Below, piece by piece: positions 1 to 8,452 of a DNA stretch of 64,000 nt. This DNA is from Clostridium manihotivorum (GTDB lineage: Bacteria; Bacillota; Clostridia; Clostridiales; Clostridiaceae). Location: the NCBI RefSeq assembly GCF_004015185.1, contig NZ_CP025746.1, positions 5,163,776-5,227,775 of the forward strand, given 5' to 3'. A program made the translations under genes and the position numbers. Each line of letters starts with the position of its first letter. Position 1 is the first letter of the stretch. A model generated the notes under the pieces. That model was not told where the DNA came from. It ran no database searches and was given only the letters and a program-made list of their open reading frames with translations.

Positions 1-39
1 CACAATAGGTATTTCAGAAATATTTCAAAACTGACTTAA

Positions 40-1992
40 TTACTCTTCTTCAAGTACCACACCATCTGTATTTCCCTTATTTAGCAGTCTATTGACCTTT
101 CTATATTTCTTACTTTTAAATACTATATCAAAATCATAATCTTCTGGATAAAGCTCATCTTTACTAATATATTTAGAAAGTCTTTTTTTGCTTATCTTTA
201 TTTTCTTCTTCATTACCATTACACCGTATTCACCCTTAGAATTCTCTTCTTCACAGATTATTCCTGTCCTGTTCATAAAGCTTATAAATACAGAATCACC
301 TATATCAAACAACGGTTTTTGCTTTTGCTTCTCTATATTTCTATTTATTTTATTGGATTCTTTTATCTTTATAACTTGCTCTGAATGCTTTGATTTTTCA
401 TTGTCACTATAGCTTTTTTCTACAGCCTTTTGTTCAAAAGTTATACTTGAATAGTCTTTATTTTCTTTATAAGTCACAGTGTGAGCTCTTTCAATTATTC
501 TTCTATCCATTCCTAGCCTTAAAGCTATTAAAAACGCGTTACTTTCTCCAGGCTTCCCTATATTAAGTCTATATTTAGGCTTAAGTGTATTAATATCAAA
601 TTCCATGGAGCCATTTATAAATCCTTCATGCTCCTTGGCAAAGTCTTTAATCTCATTATAGTGAGTTGTAGCGCAAATTATAGCCCCCTTTTCATAAAGC
701 CTTTCTAAGACTGCTACAGCTATGCCCATCCCTTCTCCAGGATCTGTACCTGATCCAATCTCATCTAATATTACCAAGGTATATTTATCTGCCATATCTA
801 AAATACCAATTATATTTTTTATATGGGAAGAAAAAGTACTCAAGCTTTGTTCTATACTCTGCCCATCTCCTATATCTGCTAAAATATCTCCTAGTATAGC
901 AAACTCACTATCCTTACCAGCAGATACATGAAGACCTGCTTGTGCCATCATACTAAGAAGTCCAACGGTTTTAAGTGCAACAGTTTTCCCTCCTGTGTTT
1001 GGCCCCGTTATTACAAGTCCCCTATAAGCTTCACCTATAGAAAAATCTAATGGTACAGCCTTGCTTCCTAAAAGCGGATGTCTACCATCATTAATTTTAA
1101 TGACATTATTATTGTTAAATACAGCTTCATTTCCATCTATTGATTTACTGTATTTGGCTTTAGCAAATAGAAAATCATAATAGCTCATGCCTTCAATATT
1201 TAAGCTCAACTCTTTTTCATAAGAAGCTACAATTGCAGTAAGCTCTGAGAGTATTCTATATACTTCTTTTTCTTCTTCAAAACGCTCTTGCTCAAGTTCA
1301 TCTTGATATTTCTTCACTTCAGCAGGTTCTATAAACACAGTTGAACCACTTTGAGATCTATCATGGATATTTCCATCAAAGGTCCTCTTATGCTCACTCT
1401 TAATAGGGATAACATACCTTCCATTTCTTTGACTTACCAGCGAATCTTGAATATAATTCTTATATTTATCATTTCTCAATATATTGTCTAGTTTAGCTTT
1501 TATTCTTTCCTCTAAGATAAATATTCTCTTCCTTATCTTTTGAAGCTTGCTACTAGCCCTATCATCAACCATACCTCTTGAAATTGATTTTTCTATCTCC
1601 ATTTGTACCTCTTCCATCTCAAATAGTGATAGTGCGTAAGAGCTAACTGTTGGAGCTATTTGTTCCTTTGTCTTCATAAAGTTTTTAAGCCTTTTTATAT
1701 CTTTTAAAAGACTTCCCAATGATTCTAATTCTTCTGCTGAAAGTATCATACCTTTAGATAACTTTTCTTTTATACTATCAACGCCTTTTAAACTGTGTAA
1801 AGGAACACTAGAACTTCTGTTTACTATAGCCCTTGTCTCAGTTGTTTCCCTCATGTGCCTTCTTACAATATTTATATCCATATACGGCTCTAACTCTTCA
1901 ATTTTTTTCTTTCCCAAGTCAGATAACGCAAATTCCTTTAACACTTCTTTTATTTTATTAAATTCTAATATTTCAACGGCTTTACTATTCAA
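40..1992 (-). CDS. MutS2-family ATPase lacking the Smr domain
   Basis: This is a 650-residue MutS-family protein. Walker A (GPNTGGKT) lies at residues 330-337, followed by the Walker B/D-loop segment LDEIGSGTDPGEG and a conserved THYNEIK switch; upstream are the long helical core and clamp regions. The architecture is MutS2-like: there is no N-terminal mismatch-recognition domain. Full-length MutS2 is near 780 residues and ends in an Smr nuclease domain, whereas this protein stops after a lysine-rich linker and a short beta-rich tail. It may be a MutS2 paralogue acting on branched DNA or stalled ribosomes, but that role is inferred. TTG is the start, preceded by GGAGG at 8 nt. It is transcribed alone, leftwards. 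Confidence 0.85.
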   Translation of the reverse strand: MNSKAVEILEFNKIKEVLKEFALSDLGKKKIEELEPYMDINIVRRHMRETTETRAIVNRSSSVPLHSLKGVDSIKEKLSKGMILSAEELESLGSLLKDIKRLKNFMKTKEQIAPTVSSYALSLFEMEEVQMEIEKSISRGMVDDRASSKLQKIRKRIFILEERIKAKLDNILRNDKYKNYIQDSLVSQRNGRYVIPIKSEHKRTFDGNIHDRSQSGSTVFIEPAEVKKYQDELEQERFEEEKEVYRILSELTAIVASYEKELSLNIEGMSYYDFLFAKAKYSKSIDGNEAVFNNNNVIKINDGRHPLLGSKAVPLDFSIGEAYRGLVITGPNTGGKTVALKTVGLLSMMAQAGLHVSAGKDSEFAILGDILADIGDGQSIEQSLSTFSSHIKNIIGILDMADKYTLVILDEIGSGTDPGEGMGIAVAVLERLYEKGAIICATTHYNEIKDFAKEHEGFINGSMEFDINTLKPKYRLNIGKPGESNAFLIALRLGMDRRIIERAHTVTYKENKDYSSITFEQKAVEKSYSDNEKSKHSEQVIKIKESNKINRNIEKQKQKPLFDIGDSVFISFMNRTGIICEEENSKGEYGVMVMKKKIKISKKRLSKYISKDELYPEDYDFDIVFKSKKYRKVNRLLNKGNTDGVVLEEE

Positions 1993-2161
1993 TTCTTATT
2001 CCTCCAATATTTTTAAAATAAATACATTGCTTTTTCTTTGAAACTATACTTTTCATAACAAAATCCATATTAAATCCCTCCTTAAGTTCTTACACAAGGA
2101 AACTGTAGTATCTCTAGGTTTAGCTATCAAAAAATTTTATTCTTCCCCAGAAAATAGAAAA

Positions 2162-2195
2162 AGCTGTAAATGAAACATAAGTTTCACTTACAGCT
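2162..2195 (-). terminator. Intrinsic terminator ahead of the mutS2-like gene
   Basis: A 15-bp stem (AGCTGTAAGTGAAAC paired with GTTTCATTTACAGCT, with one G-U pair on the minus strand) closes a four-base loop and is followed by TTTTT. It points leftwards and insulates the mutS2-like gene from transcription arriving from the right. Confidence 0.75.
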
Positions 2196-2849
2196 AAATT
2201 TGAATATATATAGATGTACTTCATGATAAAATTTATATTTTCGACTTCTACTCTCAGACCCCAGAGAAGTTATGAAAATTGATTTTCCATTGAATTTAGT
2301 ACACCTTTAGATATATTTTATATAGGTAATGCATTATATCTATTTGTTATTATAGATATCATTTCACTTATACCTATAGTCTATATCAGCTCAATACTAC
2401 CAAGTAGATAAGTTAATCCTTTCAAAAGATGCTTAAGCAAACTTATTCAGTGAGCTTTTCCTAGAAAGTAAAAAGTAACTAATCCACTATTATCAATATT
2501 ATTAAGCTTCTAACTGATATTTAATAAAATACTACACATAGATGCTTTAATCAAAATTATCTTACATATAATATCTAAAAATAAATCAGCTATATAGACA
2601 AAAAAAGCCGTGCACAAGCACAGCTCATATATCCTTATATAAGAATGCTGCTTATGATGTTTCACTAAGTCAGCCTAAAAATTGCACAACAAATAAACCT
2701 AAAAAACAGGCAATTCAAACAAAATTTAGACATTATTTAATTTACTTAGTTTGAAACCTCAGCATTCATAAAATATTCTCCTTGTATACTAAATTGCTTT
2801 TATTATAACACTATTTTATTAAAAAACACAATATTAATCACTTAAATTT
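2196..2849. other. Gene-poor gap with only terminators recognised
   Basis: No coding region longer than about 22 codons with a ribosome-binding site is seen here. Two leftward terminators bracket the stretch (2162-2195 and 2600-2625). A short unstable transcript or small RNA between 2600 and 2850 is possible but unsupported. Confidence 0.4.
2600..2625 (-). terminator. Terminator downstream of the propeptide gene
   Basis: On the minus strand GCTGTGC pairs with GCACGGC around a TTGT loop and is followed by seven T residues. It lies about 225 bases past the stop of the secreted propeptide gene and is the first strong terminator for the regulator/propeptide transcript. Confidence 0.75.
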
Positions 2850-2990
2850 TTACAATTCTGGATGAGGGGTAGCTACCCCTGTTGGCATCACTAGGTTGTT
2901 AGAAATATGATTAGTAGCTAGTCCCACTGGTAATATAAAAGTACTTGCTATTAATCCGATTACTATTTTCTTATACAACTTTTTTTTCAC
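2850..2990 (-). CDS. Secreted propeptide, putative RRNPP signalling peptide (46 aa)
   Basis: A 46-residue reading frame begins with a basic N-terminus (MKKKLYKK), continues with a hydrophobic stretch (IVIGLIASTFIL) and ends in a short polar tail (VMPTGVATPHPEL). That is the layout of a Phr/PapR-type exported precursor, whose mature signal usually comes from the C-terminus. AGGAG sits 9 nt before a GTG start; an in-frame ATG three codons upstream would have no spacing from the same AGGAG, so GTG is preferred. It begins 76 bases after the stop of the HTH-TPR regulator on the same strand, the usual regulator-then-peptide order. The signalling role is inferred from layout; the mature peptide cannot be read from sequence. 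Confidence 0.72.
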   Translation of the reverse strand: MKKKLYKKIVIGLIASTFILPVGLATNHISNNLVMPTGVATPHPEL

Positions 2991-3066
2991 ATTAACCATC
3001 TCCTATTTTCTATAATCTTATATTCTTAACAATAAAGCTTCTATATAAATGTTTAAGTTATACAAA

Positions 3067-4356
3067 TTAACTATTGTTCAGAACTTGTCCTAAGCTTTTT
3101 AGAAACCTCATAGCCTCATCATTCTTTCCTTGCTTCATAGCTATTTCCACAAGTTTATATATGGCGTAGTCCTTACCTTTACTTATATGGTTTTCTTCTA
3201 GAATAGATAAAAAATTATTTGTTACTTCTTCTAATTTTTCTAAATCATCTTTTTCTTCACAAACCTTCGTTAAGTGCTTATATATTTCAAAAATAATTAT
3301 AAATTGATTGTTTTGCTCTGCTAGACTCATAGCAAGCTCAAATATCATTATACTTTCATCGTACAGACCTTGCTTAAAAAACAGCTTTCCTTTTGAATCT
3401 AACACATTTGTTGCTATATCGTCTTTATTATCTTTTATTTTAATTTTTTGAGCCTTATTTATATATTCTAAACTCTTTTCATACTGTTCTTTATTATAGT
3501 AAAACTCTCCAATATTGTTGTAAATAGTAGCCCTTCTACATAAGTCATCTTCCTTAAGATTTATCAATATATCCTCATATTCAGCTACTGCCTCATCTTC
3601 TTTGCCGCTCATAAGCATAGCATTAGCCTTAACTATTCTTGCATTATTATCATCCATATTGTATTCTTTGATATTAGTTACCAGTACATTATTATTTATT
3701 ATTTCTATACATTTATCAAAATCTTTTATATTGTAATACGCCAATGCTAAGTTATAACTAGCTTTGATGTAGTATAGGTTATTTTCTTGTTCTTTAGCAT
3801 AATCTATTGCACGAAGAAGATGAAACACAGCTTCTTCATTTTCATTTCTCTCAATTTTACATACTCCTATGGCATTATACAGATATGGCTGAAACTCTTG
3901 CTCATTAAGTTCTTTATACTTTCCTAAAGAATTACTAAAATTAATAAAAGCTTTCATAAAGTTATTTTCTTTAAAATACAATCCACCATTTATTTTATAT
4001 AGCCTAGCTAAAATGTCATCTAATTCGTACTTTTTTCCTACTTCTATAAATTCCTCAATTTCATCATGGTTATAACTATTGGAAGCTATAACTTTCTCAC
4101 AATAAAACTTTGCATCTTCCTTTGGAAACCTATAAAAATATTCATCATCTAAATCAAGCTTCACTGATATCTTATTAGCTATAGAGTTAAACTTTTTGGC
4201 CAATATAGCTGAACTAGTTTTGCTTACTCTTCTCTTTCCGCTTTCCATCATACTAATAAAAGCTCTAGTCATATTTGTATCTTCCAAATCAGACTGATTG
4301 ATTCTAAATCTATGCCTCATAAGTCTTATCTTATCGTTAGGGTTTAAGAAATCCAA
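3067..4356 (-). CDS. HTH-TPR transcriptional regulator, RRNPP (PlcR/Rgg/Qsr-like) family
   Basis: A 429-residue cytoplasmic protein. Residues 7-60 form an XRE-type helix-turn-helix, divergent at its second helix (NQSDLEDTNMTRAFISMMESG). Residues 75-425 are a run of about eight TPR-like helical pairs, for example around NLALAYYNIKDFDKCIEII and IYNNIGEFYYNKEQYEKSL. This is the plan of RRNPP regulators, which bind re-imported peptides in the TPR groove and switch DNA binding. TTG is the start, with GGAGGGG 7 nt upstream. The short secreted propeptide gene follows at 2850-2990, which supports a cognate receptor/peptide pair. Target genes are unknown; adjacent plsY is a separate unit with its own terminator. 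Confidence 0.82.
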   Translation of the reverse strand: MDFLNPNDKIRLMRHRFRINQSDLEDTNMTRAFISMMESGKRRVSKTSSAILAKKFNSIANKISVKLDLDDEYFYRFPKEDAKFYCEKVIASNSYNHDEIEEFIEVGKKYELDDILARLYKINGGLYFKENNFMKAFINFSNSLGKYKELNEQEFQPYLYNAIGVCKIERNENEEAVFHLLRAIDYAKEQENNLYYIKASYNLALAYYNIKDFDKCIEIINNNVLVTNIKEYNMDDNNARIVKANAMLMSGKEDEAVAEYEDILINLKEDDLCRRATIYNNIGEFYYNKEQYEKSLEYINKAQKIKIKDNKDDIATNVLDSKGKLFFKQGLYDESIMIFELAMSLAEQNNQFIIIFEIYKHLTKVCEEKDDLEKLEEVTNNFLSILEENHISKGKDYAIYKLVEIAMKQGKNDEAMRFLKSLGQVLNNS

Positions 4357-4603
4357 CTAAATCCCCTCCATTTTACGTAATATCACCCACAGTTATCATG
4401 TTTATAATAATTATATAACATTTTATTGTAATAATCACCATTTTTTATATTTAAAAGTTAATTTTAACAATATTTTTGTGTCATTTTATACATATCAACA
4501 TAACATACATACAGTATCTTCTTTCCCTGCCGTTAGTATTTAAGTTTCTTATGGATACTTATCCACCACTTTATCAAGTGTTAAAATTATTTATAAATGA
4601 AAC

Positions 4604-4639
4604 AAAAAGCCACTGAAGAAATTTCTTCAGTGGCTTTTT
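4604..4639. terminator. Perfect-palindrome terminator after plsY
   Basis: An exact 36-base palindrome with arms AAAAAGCCACTGAAGAAA. It has a GC core and a T run on either strand, so it can stop transcription in both directions. It lies 64 bases past the plsY stop. Confidence 0.85.
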
Positions 4640-4702
4640 ACACCATATTATTTTCCAATTGTATGTGAGAAAAAAACACTATAGGTAAATATATTTCATA
4701 TT

Positions 4703-5311
4703 TTATTTTTCTTCTCCATTTATAAGCCTTTTAATATTACCCTTATGTCTAAAGATTAAAAGCGCTGCAGCAAATACGGTACAAACAACTATAGGCGTTG
4801 AATAACCAAATAATATAGCTGCTATAACTAAAACAACTGAAAGAATCATAGACCTTATTGACACAATAGACGTTAATACTTTTAACAAGAAAAATACTAC
4901 ACCAGCTGTTATTATTGCTTTTGGTGCTAAAAACAAAAATACACCTGCAGTGGTATTAACACCTTTGCCCCCTCTAAACTTCAAGAATATAGGGTAATTA
5001 TGTCCAACTACAGCTGAAATACCTACAATAGCTAATAAAATATCTTTATTATAATCAATATGAATAATTCCATTGTTCAACAAATAACTTGTAATTGCTA
5101 CTGGGAGTAATCCTTTAAGGATATCCACAACTTGAGTTGCAAGAGATATATAAGTTCCTCCAACTCTTCTAACATTAGTAGAACCAGTACCTCCACTTCC
5201 AACAGTTCTTATATCTATCCCCTTGATTTTCTTAATCAATATATATCCAGTAGGTATAGAACCTGCCAAATATGCTATTATGCTTAAAATAAAAGATACT
5301 CCAATGCTCAT
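4703..5311 (-). CDS. plsY: Glycerol-3-phosphate acyltransferase PlsY
   Basis: A membrane enzyme that moves the acyl group of acyl-phosphate (made by PlsX) to glycerol-3-phosphate, the first step of phospholipid synthesis. Hallmarks are the YLAGSIPTGYI segment near the N-terminus, SGGTGSTNVRR in the first cytoplasmic loop, and the glycine-rich GHNYPIFLKFRGGKGVNT loop that holds the substrate site. About five membrane segments are visible and the length, about 202 residues, is usual. The start taken is the ATG at 5311, which has AAAGGA 9 nt upstream; an ATG six codons earlier lacks a good site. It is monocistronic, ending in a strong terminator. Confidence 0.93.
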   Translation of the reverse strand: MSIGVSFILSIIAYLAGSIPTGYILIKKIKGIDIRTVGSGGTGSTNVRRVGGTYISLATQVVDILKGLLPVAITSYLLNNGIIHIDYNKDILLAIVGISAVVGHNYPIFLKFRGGKGVNTTAGVFLFLAPKAIITAGVVFFLLKVLTSIVSIRSMILSVVLVIAAILFGYSTPIVVCTVFAAALLIFRHKGNIKRLINGEEK

Positions 5312-5329
5312 TAACTCATTTCCTTTCAT

Positions 5330-5634
5330 TTGTACTCGCCCATAAATAGGCCATATTTGTTTTAAGTTTTATTAATTTAAGTATTATAATACTTAAATAT
5401 TATATAGTACAATTATATAATTCATCCACCTATAATATAATAAATGAAAATTCCTTATAAGAAAACATATTTTGCTTAATTTTTTAATATTTTTGTTAAT
5501 CTGACTTTAATGGTCCATGTTAAGGAAATCTGCCCATGGAATATGTTTCATTCCTTTACTGTATATAATAAAGTCTTCTAATCTCTTTAAACACTAGGTC
5601 TAGTTAGTAAAAATTCCATACCTTTATAAAAAAT
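5330..5634. other. Intergenic gap, nothing coding recognised
   Basis: AT-rich leader region of plsY on the minus strand. A weak CCATG/CATGG dyad and a TTTACTGTATA stretch near 5520-5570 slightly resemble repeat family C. No promoter was fixed with confidence and no open reading frame is credible. Confidence 0.35.
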
Positions 5635-5676
5635 AATATCAGACCTAGTCATTATAATGATCTATAGTCTGATATT
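5635..5676 (-). terminator. Terminator of the potABCD operon
   Basis: On the minus strand AATATCAGAC pairs with GTCTGATATT, the stem continues imperfectly through CTA/TAG, and ATTTTTTATA follows. It is 53 bases past the stop of the potCD fusion. Confidence 0.75.
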
Positions 5677-5728
5677 TCTTTATCTTTGTTATATTTTAAT
5701 TTGCCTAATAAAATACACCTACTATGCT

Positions 5729-7567
5729 CTATTGCTTAACTTCAGACCATATCTTATCAAATTCAGTTACGTGATCACCTATATCCTTTAGGTACTCACC
5801 CTTCTTAAGATCAGTATCTGAAGGGTACACAGCTTTATCCTTCATTATTTCGTCTCCTATATATGGATAAGCAGCTGTGTTAGGGTTTCCGTAAGGGAAA
5901 TACTGAGATATTTCAGCGCTTATTTCAGGTTCCATTATGAAATTGATAAACTGCTCTGCAGCCTTTACGTTTTTTGCTCCCTTAGGTATAACGAAGTTAT
6001 CCTGCTGTAAGAAAAGTCCTTCCTTTGGTATAACATACTTGACATTAGGATTGTCTCTTCTAGCTAAACTAGCTTCTGCTCCCCAAGCAAAGATAGCTTT
6101 TGCTTCTCCATTTATCAAGCTAGTTTTTGGACTATCACTGTCATAAGACTTAATATTAGGCTGAAGCTTTTTAAGCTCTTCCTTAGCTTTCTTTAAAGCC
6201 TCGGGGCTTGTTTCATTTAAGGAATATCCTAATCTTTTCAATGTCATACCAATGATAACTCTCTCATCATCCAAAACTGTTAGAGAACCTTTAAACTCTG
6301 GCTTCCATAAATCTGCGTAGCTAGTTATGCTTCCTTCTGAAACCTTTGAGCTATCATAAGCAATTATTCCAGCGAGCCACATATAAGGAACACTGTATTT
6401 ATTTCCTTCATCAAAAGGCAGATTTAAAAACTGACTACCTATATTCTTCATATTAGGTAAATTGGCTGTATTCATCGGTTCAATAAGCTGTTGTTTCTTT
6501 AATATCTCAACCATAAAGTCACTAGCCACAGCTATATCATACTGACCACCACCAGCCATAAGCTTTGCAAGCATTTCTTCATTTGATGAGAAAGTACTAT
6601 AGTTTACTTTTATATTATAGGTTTGCTCAAACTTGTCGATAACAGATTGAGGTAAATATTCTGACCAGTTAAATACATTAAGTACTTGTTGTGGAGCTTC
6701 ATTAGCTTTAGCAAAAGCCCACACCCCATAACTAGAACCTCCAACCAACACAAAAATTGCGGTAAGTATGGTCCCAACTTTTTTCATGCTCAAATTTACA
6801 TTTCTCATAATTACAGAAAGTATTATTATTACAACTGTAAAAAGCAATATAATAGTGGACAGTGCATTTATCTCAGGTGTAACTCCAAACTTAACCATAG
6901 AGAATATCTTTAGAGGTAAAGTTACACTTCCTGGCCCCGCTACAAAGAAACTTATGATAACATCATCCAGAGACAATGTAAACGCTAAAAGTCCTCCAGC
7001 TATAACACCAGGCATTATTATAGGCAGTGTCACATAAAAGAAAGTTTTTAAAGCACTAGCTCCTAGATCCATAGCAGCCTCTTCTACGGATTTATCAAAG
7101 CCATCTAGTCTTGTCTTCACTACAGCAACCACATATGCCACACTAAAGGTAACATGAGCTATTATAAGGGTTAGCTTTCCTAAATCCATCTTTACTATAG
7201 AGAAGAAGGCAAGTAGAGAAATCCCCATAACTATCTCAGGAATGACTAGAGGTATATATAAAACTGTATCCAAAAACTTTTTTCCTCTAAACTCATATCT
7301 ATACAACCCTACTGCAGCAAGGGTTCCGATTATAACGGATATCAACGTACTTACTATTGCTATTATAAATGAGTTTTTTACAGCCTCCAATATTCCTGCA
7401 TTGTGTATCAAACTCTGGTACCACTTAAAGGTAAATCCAGTCCAAACAACATTAAGCTTTGAAGAGTTAAAGGAGAATGCTATCAAAACCATTATAGGCA
7501 CATATAGAAACATATACATTAAAAAGGCGTAAGACACCTTTAATACATTACCTTTTTTCTTTTTCAT
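5729..7567 (-). CDS. potCD: Spermidine/putrescine ABC transporter, permease-binding protein fusion (PotC-PotD)
   Basis: A 612-residue fusion. Residues 1-260 are a PotC-type inner-membrane permease with about six membrane segments and the EAA loop (EEAAMDLGASALKTFFYVTLP, near 162-182) that contacts the ATPase. Residues 261-287 begin MKKVG and form a hydrophobic helix like an old signal peptide; from about 295 to the end is a PotD-type polyamine-binding domain (NWSEYLP, then YDIAVASD). No lipobox cysteine is present, so the binding domain is tethered by the last membrane helix, outside the cell. It starts 2 bases after potB ends, with GGGAGG inside the potB end. Such fusions are known in some Firmicutes; substrate is inferred from family. 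Confidence 0.92.
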   Translation of the reverse strand: MKKKKGNVLKVSYAFLMYMFLYVPIMVLIAFSFNSSKLNVVWTGFTFKWYQSLIHNAGILEAVKNSFIIAIVSTLISVIIGTLAAVGLYRYEFRGKKFLDTVLYIPLVIPEIVMGISLLAFFSIVKMDLGKLTLIIAHVTFSVAYVVAVVKTRLDGFDKSVEEAAMDLGASALKTFFYVTLPIIMPGVIAGGLLAFTLSLDDVIISFFVAGPGSVTLPLKIFSMVKFGVTPEINALSTIILLFTVVIIILSVIMRNVNLSMKKVGTILTAIFVLVGGSSYGVWAFAKANEAPQQVLNVFNWSEYLPQSVIDKFEQTYNIKVNYSTFSSNEEMLAKLMAGGGQYDIAVASDFMVEILKKQQLIEPMNTANLPNMKNIGSQFLNLPFDEGNKYSVPYMWLAGIIAYDSSKVSEGSITSYADLWKPEFKGSLTVLDDERVIIGMTLKRLGYSLNETSPEALKKAKEELKKLQPNIKSYDSDSPKTSLINGEAKAIFAWGAEASLARRDNPNVKYVIPKEGLFLQQDNFVIPKGAKNVKAAEQFINFIMEPEISAEISQYFPYGNPNTAAYPYIGDEIMKDKAVYPSDTDLKKGEYLKDIGDHVTEFDKIWSEVKQ

Positions 7568-7569
7568 AA

Positions 7570-8439
7570 TTATAGCACCTCCCTTTTATCTACCTTGCCA
7601 CCGAGTTTCGTATAGAAGGCTATAATTATAATCATTATAACTATAAGAACCACAGAAATTGCAGCTCCAAAAGGCCAATTTCTCGCTGTCAAAAATTGAT
7701 TCTTAATAAGATTGCTCATAAGAACCACCTTACTTCCACCCATTAAATCAGTAATAAAGAACAACCCTAAGGTAGGCACAAAAACCAACAAAGATCCTGA
7801 AAGTACTCCGCCTTTAGTTAATGGAAATGTTACTTTTAGGAATTTGTTTATAGGGCCAGCTCCCAAATCATCCGCTGCTTCAAGCACTCTAACATCCAAC
7901 TTCTCTATAGAAGAATATAAAGGTAATACCATAAATGGGAACATCATATAAAGCATTCCAATTATTACAGCAGTGTTGTTGTACATCAGGTGAAGCGGAG
8001 CACTTATAATTTTCATATCTAGTAGCAGTGTGTTTATAATCCCCTCTGTACGAAGTAAAATTATCATAGCATAAGTTCTAACCAAGGAGTTTGTCCAAAA
8101 CGGAAGTACTATAAGAAGTAAAAGTATTGGCTTTAATTTCTTGTTAGCTCTTGCTATTATAAAGGCAAAAGGATATCCAAATACTAAGCAGGTTACAGTA
8201 GTTAATATTGCAATAAGTAAAGACTTAAAGAATATAGTTATATAAAGCGAATTCACAAGTTTTGTGTAATTACTTGGAGTAAAAGCATAAACAATATCTC
8301 CAACTTCTCCTCTAGTACAAAAACTTACAACAACTATAAGCACCAACGGCACTAAGAAAAAGCCTAACATCCATAAAGCTACTGGTGCTGTAGTAATTAT
8401 CCCTCCCAAGAGGTTACTTTTTGAAAATTTCTTTTTCAT
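7570..8439 (-). CDS. potB: Spermidine/putrescine ABC transporter permease PotB
   Basis: An inner-membrane permease of about 289 residues with six predicted membrane segments, partner of the PotC half of the fused protein encoded next. The EAA loop reads EAADDLGAGPINKFLKVTFP near residue 190, and the family segment LPFWTNSLVRTYA is present. The chosen start is the ATG at 8439, with GAGGTGA 5 nt upstream; a GTG three codons earlier is in frame. It is the middle gene of potA-potB-potCD, separated from potA by about 13 bases, so the three are co-transcribed. Confidence 0.93.
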   Translation of the reverse strand: MKKKFSKSNLLGGIITTAPVALWMLGFFLVPLVLIVVVSFCTRGEVGDIVYAFTPSNYTKLVNSLYITIFFKSLLIAILTTVTCLVFGYPFAFIIARANKKLKPILLLLIVLPFWTNSLVRTYAMIILLRTEGIINTLLLDMKIISAPLHLMYNNTAVIIGMLYMMFPFMVLPLYSSIEKLDVRVLEAADDLGAGPINKFLKVTFPLTKGGVLSGSLLVFVPTLGLFFITDLMGGSKVVLMSNLIKNQFLTARNWPFGAAISVVLIVIMIIIIAFYTKLGGKVDKREVL

Positions 8440-8452
8440 TATCCTCACCTCT

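Noticed and set aside
2700..2770. 22-codon cysteine-rich frame on the minus strand before the terminator at 2600
   Set aside because: No ribosome-binding site. The 46-residue frame at 2850-2990 is far better supported as the signalling peptide.
4500..4600. Dyads GGATACTTATCC and CACTTTATCAAGTG upstream of the HTH-TPR regulator
   Set aside because: They do not match any riboswitch or operator that I know and are too short to be significant in AT-rich DNA.
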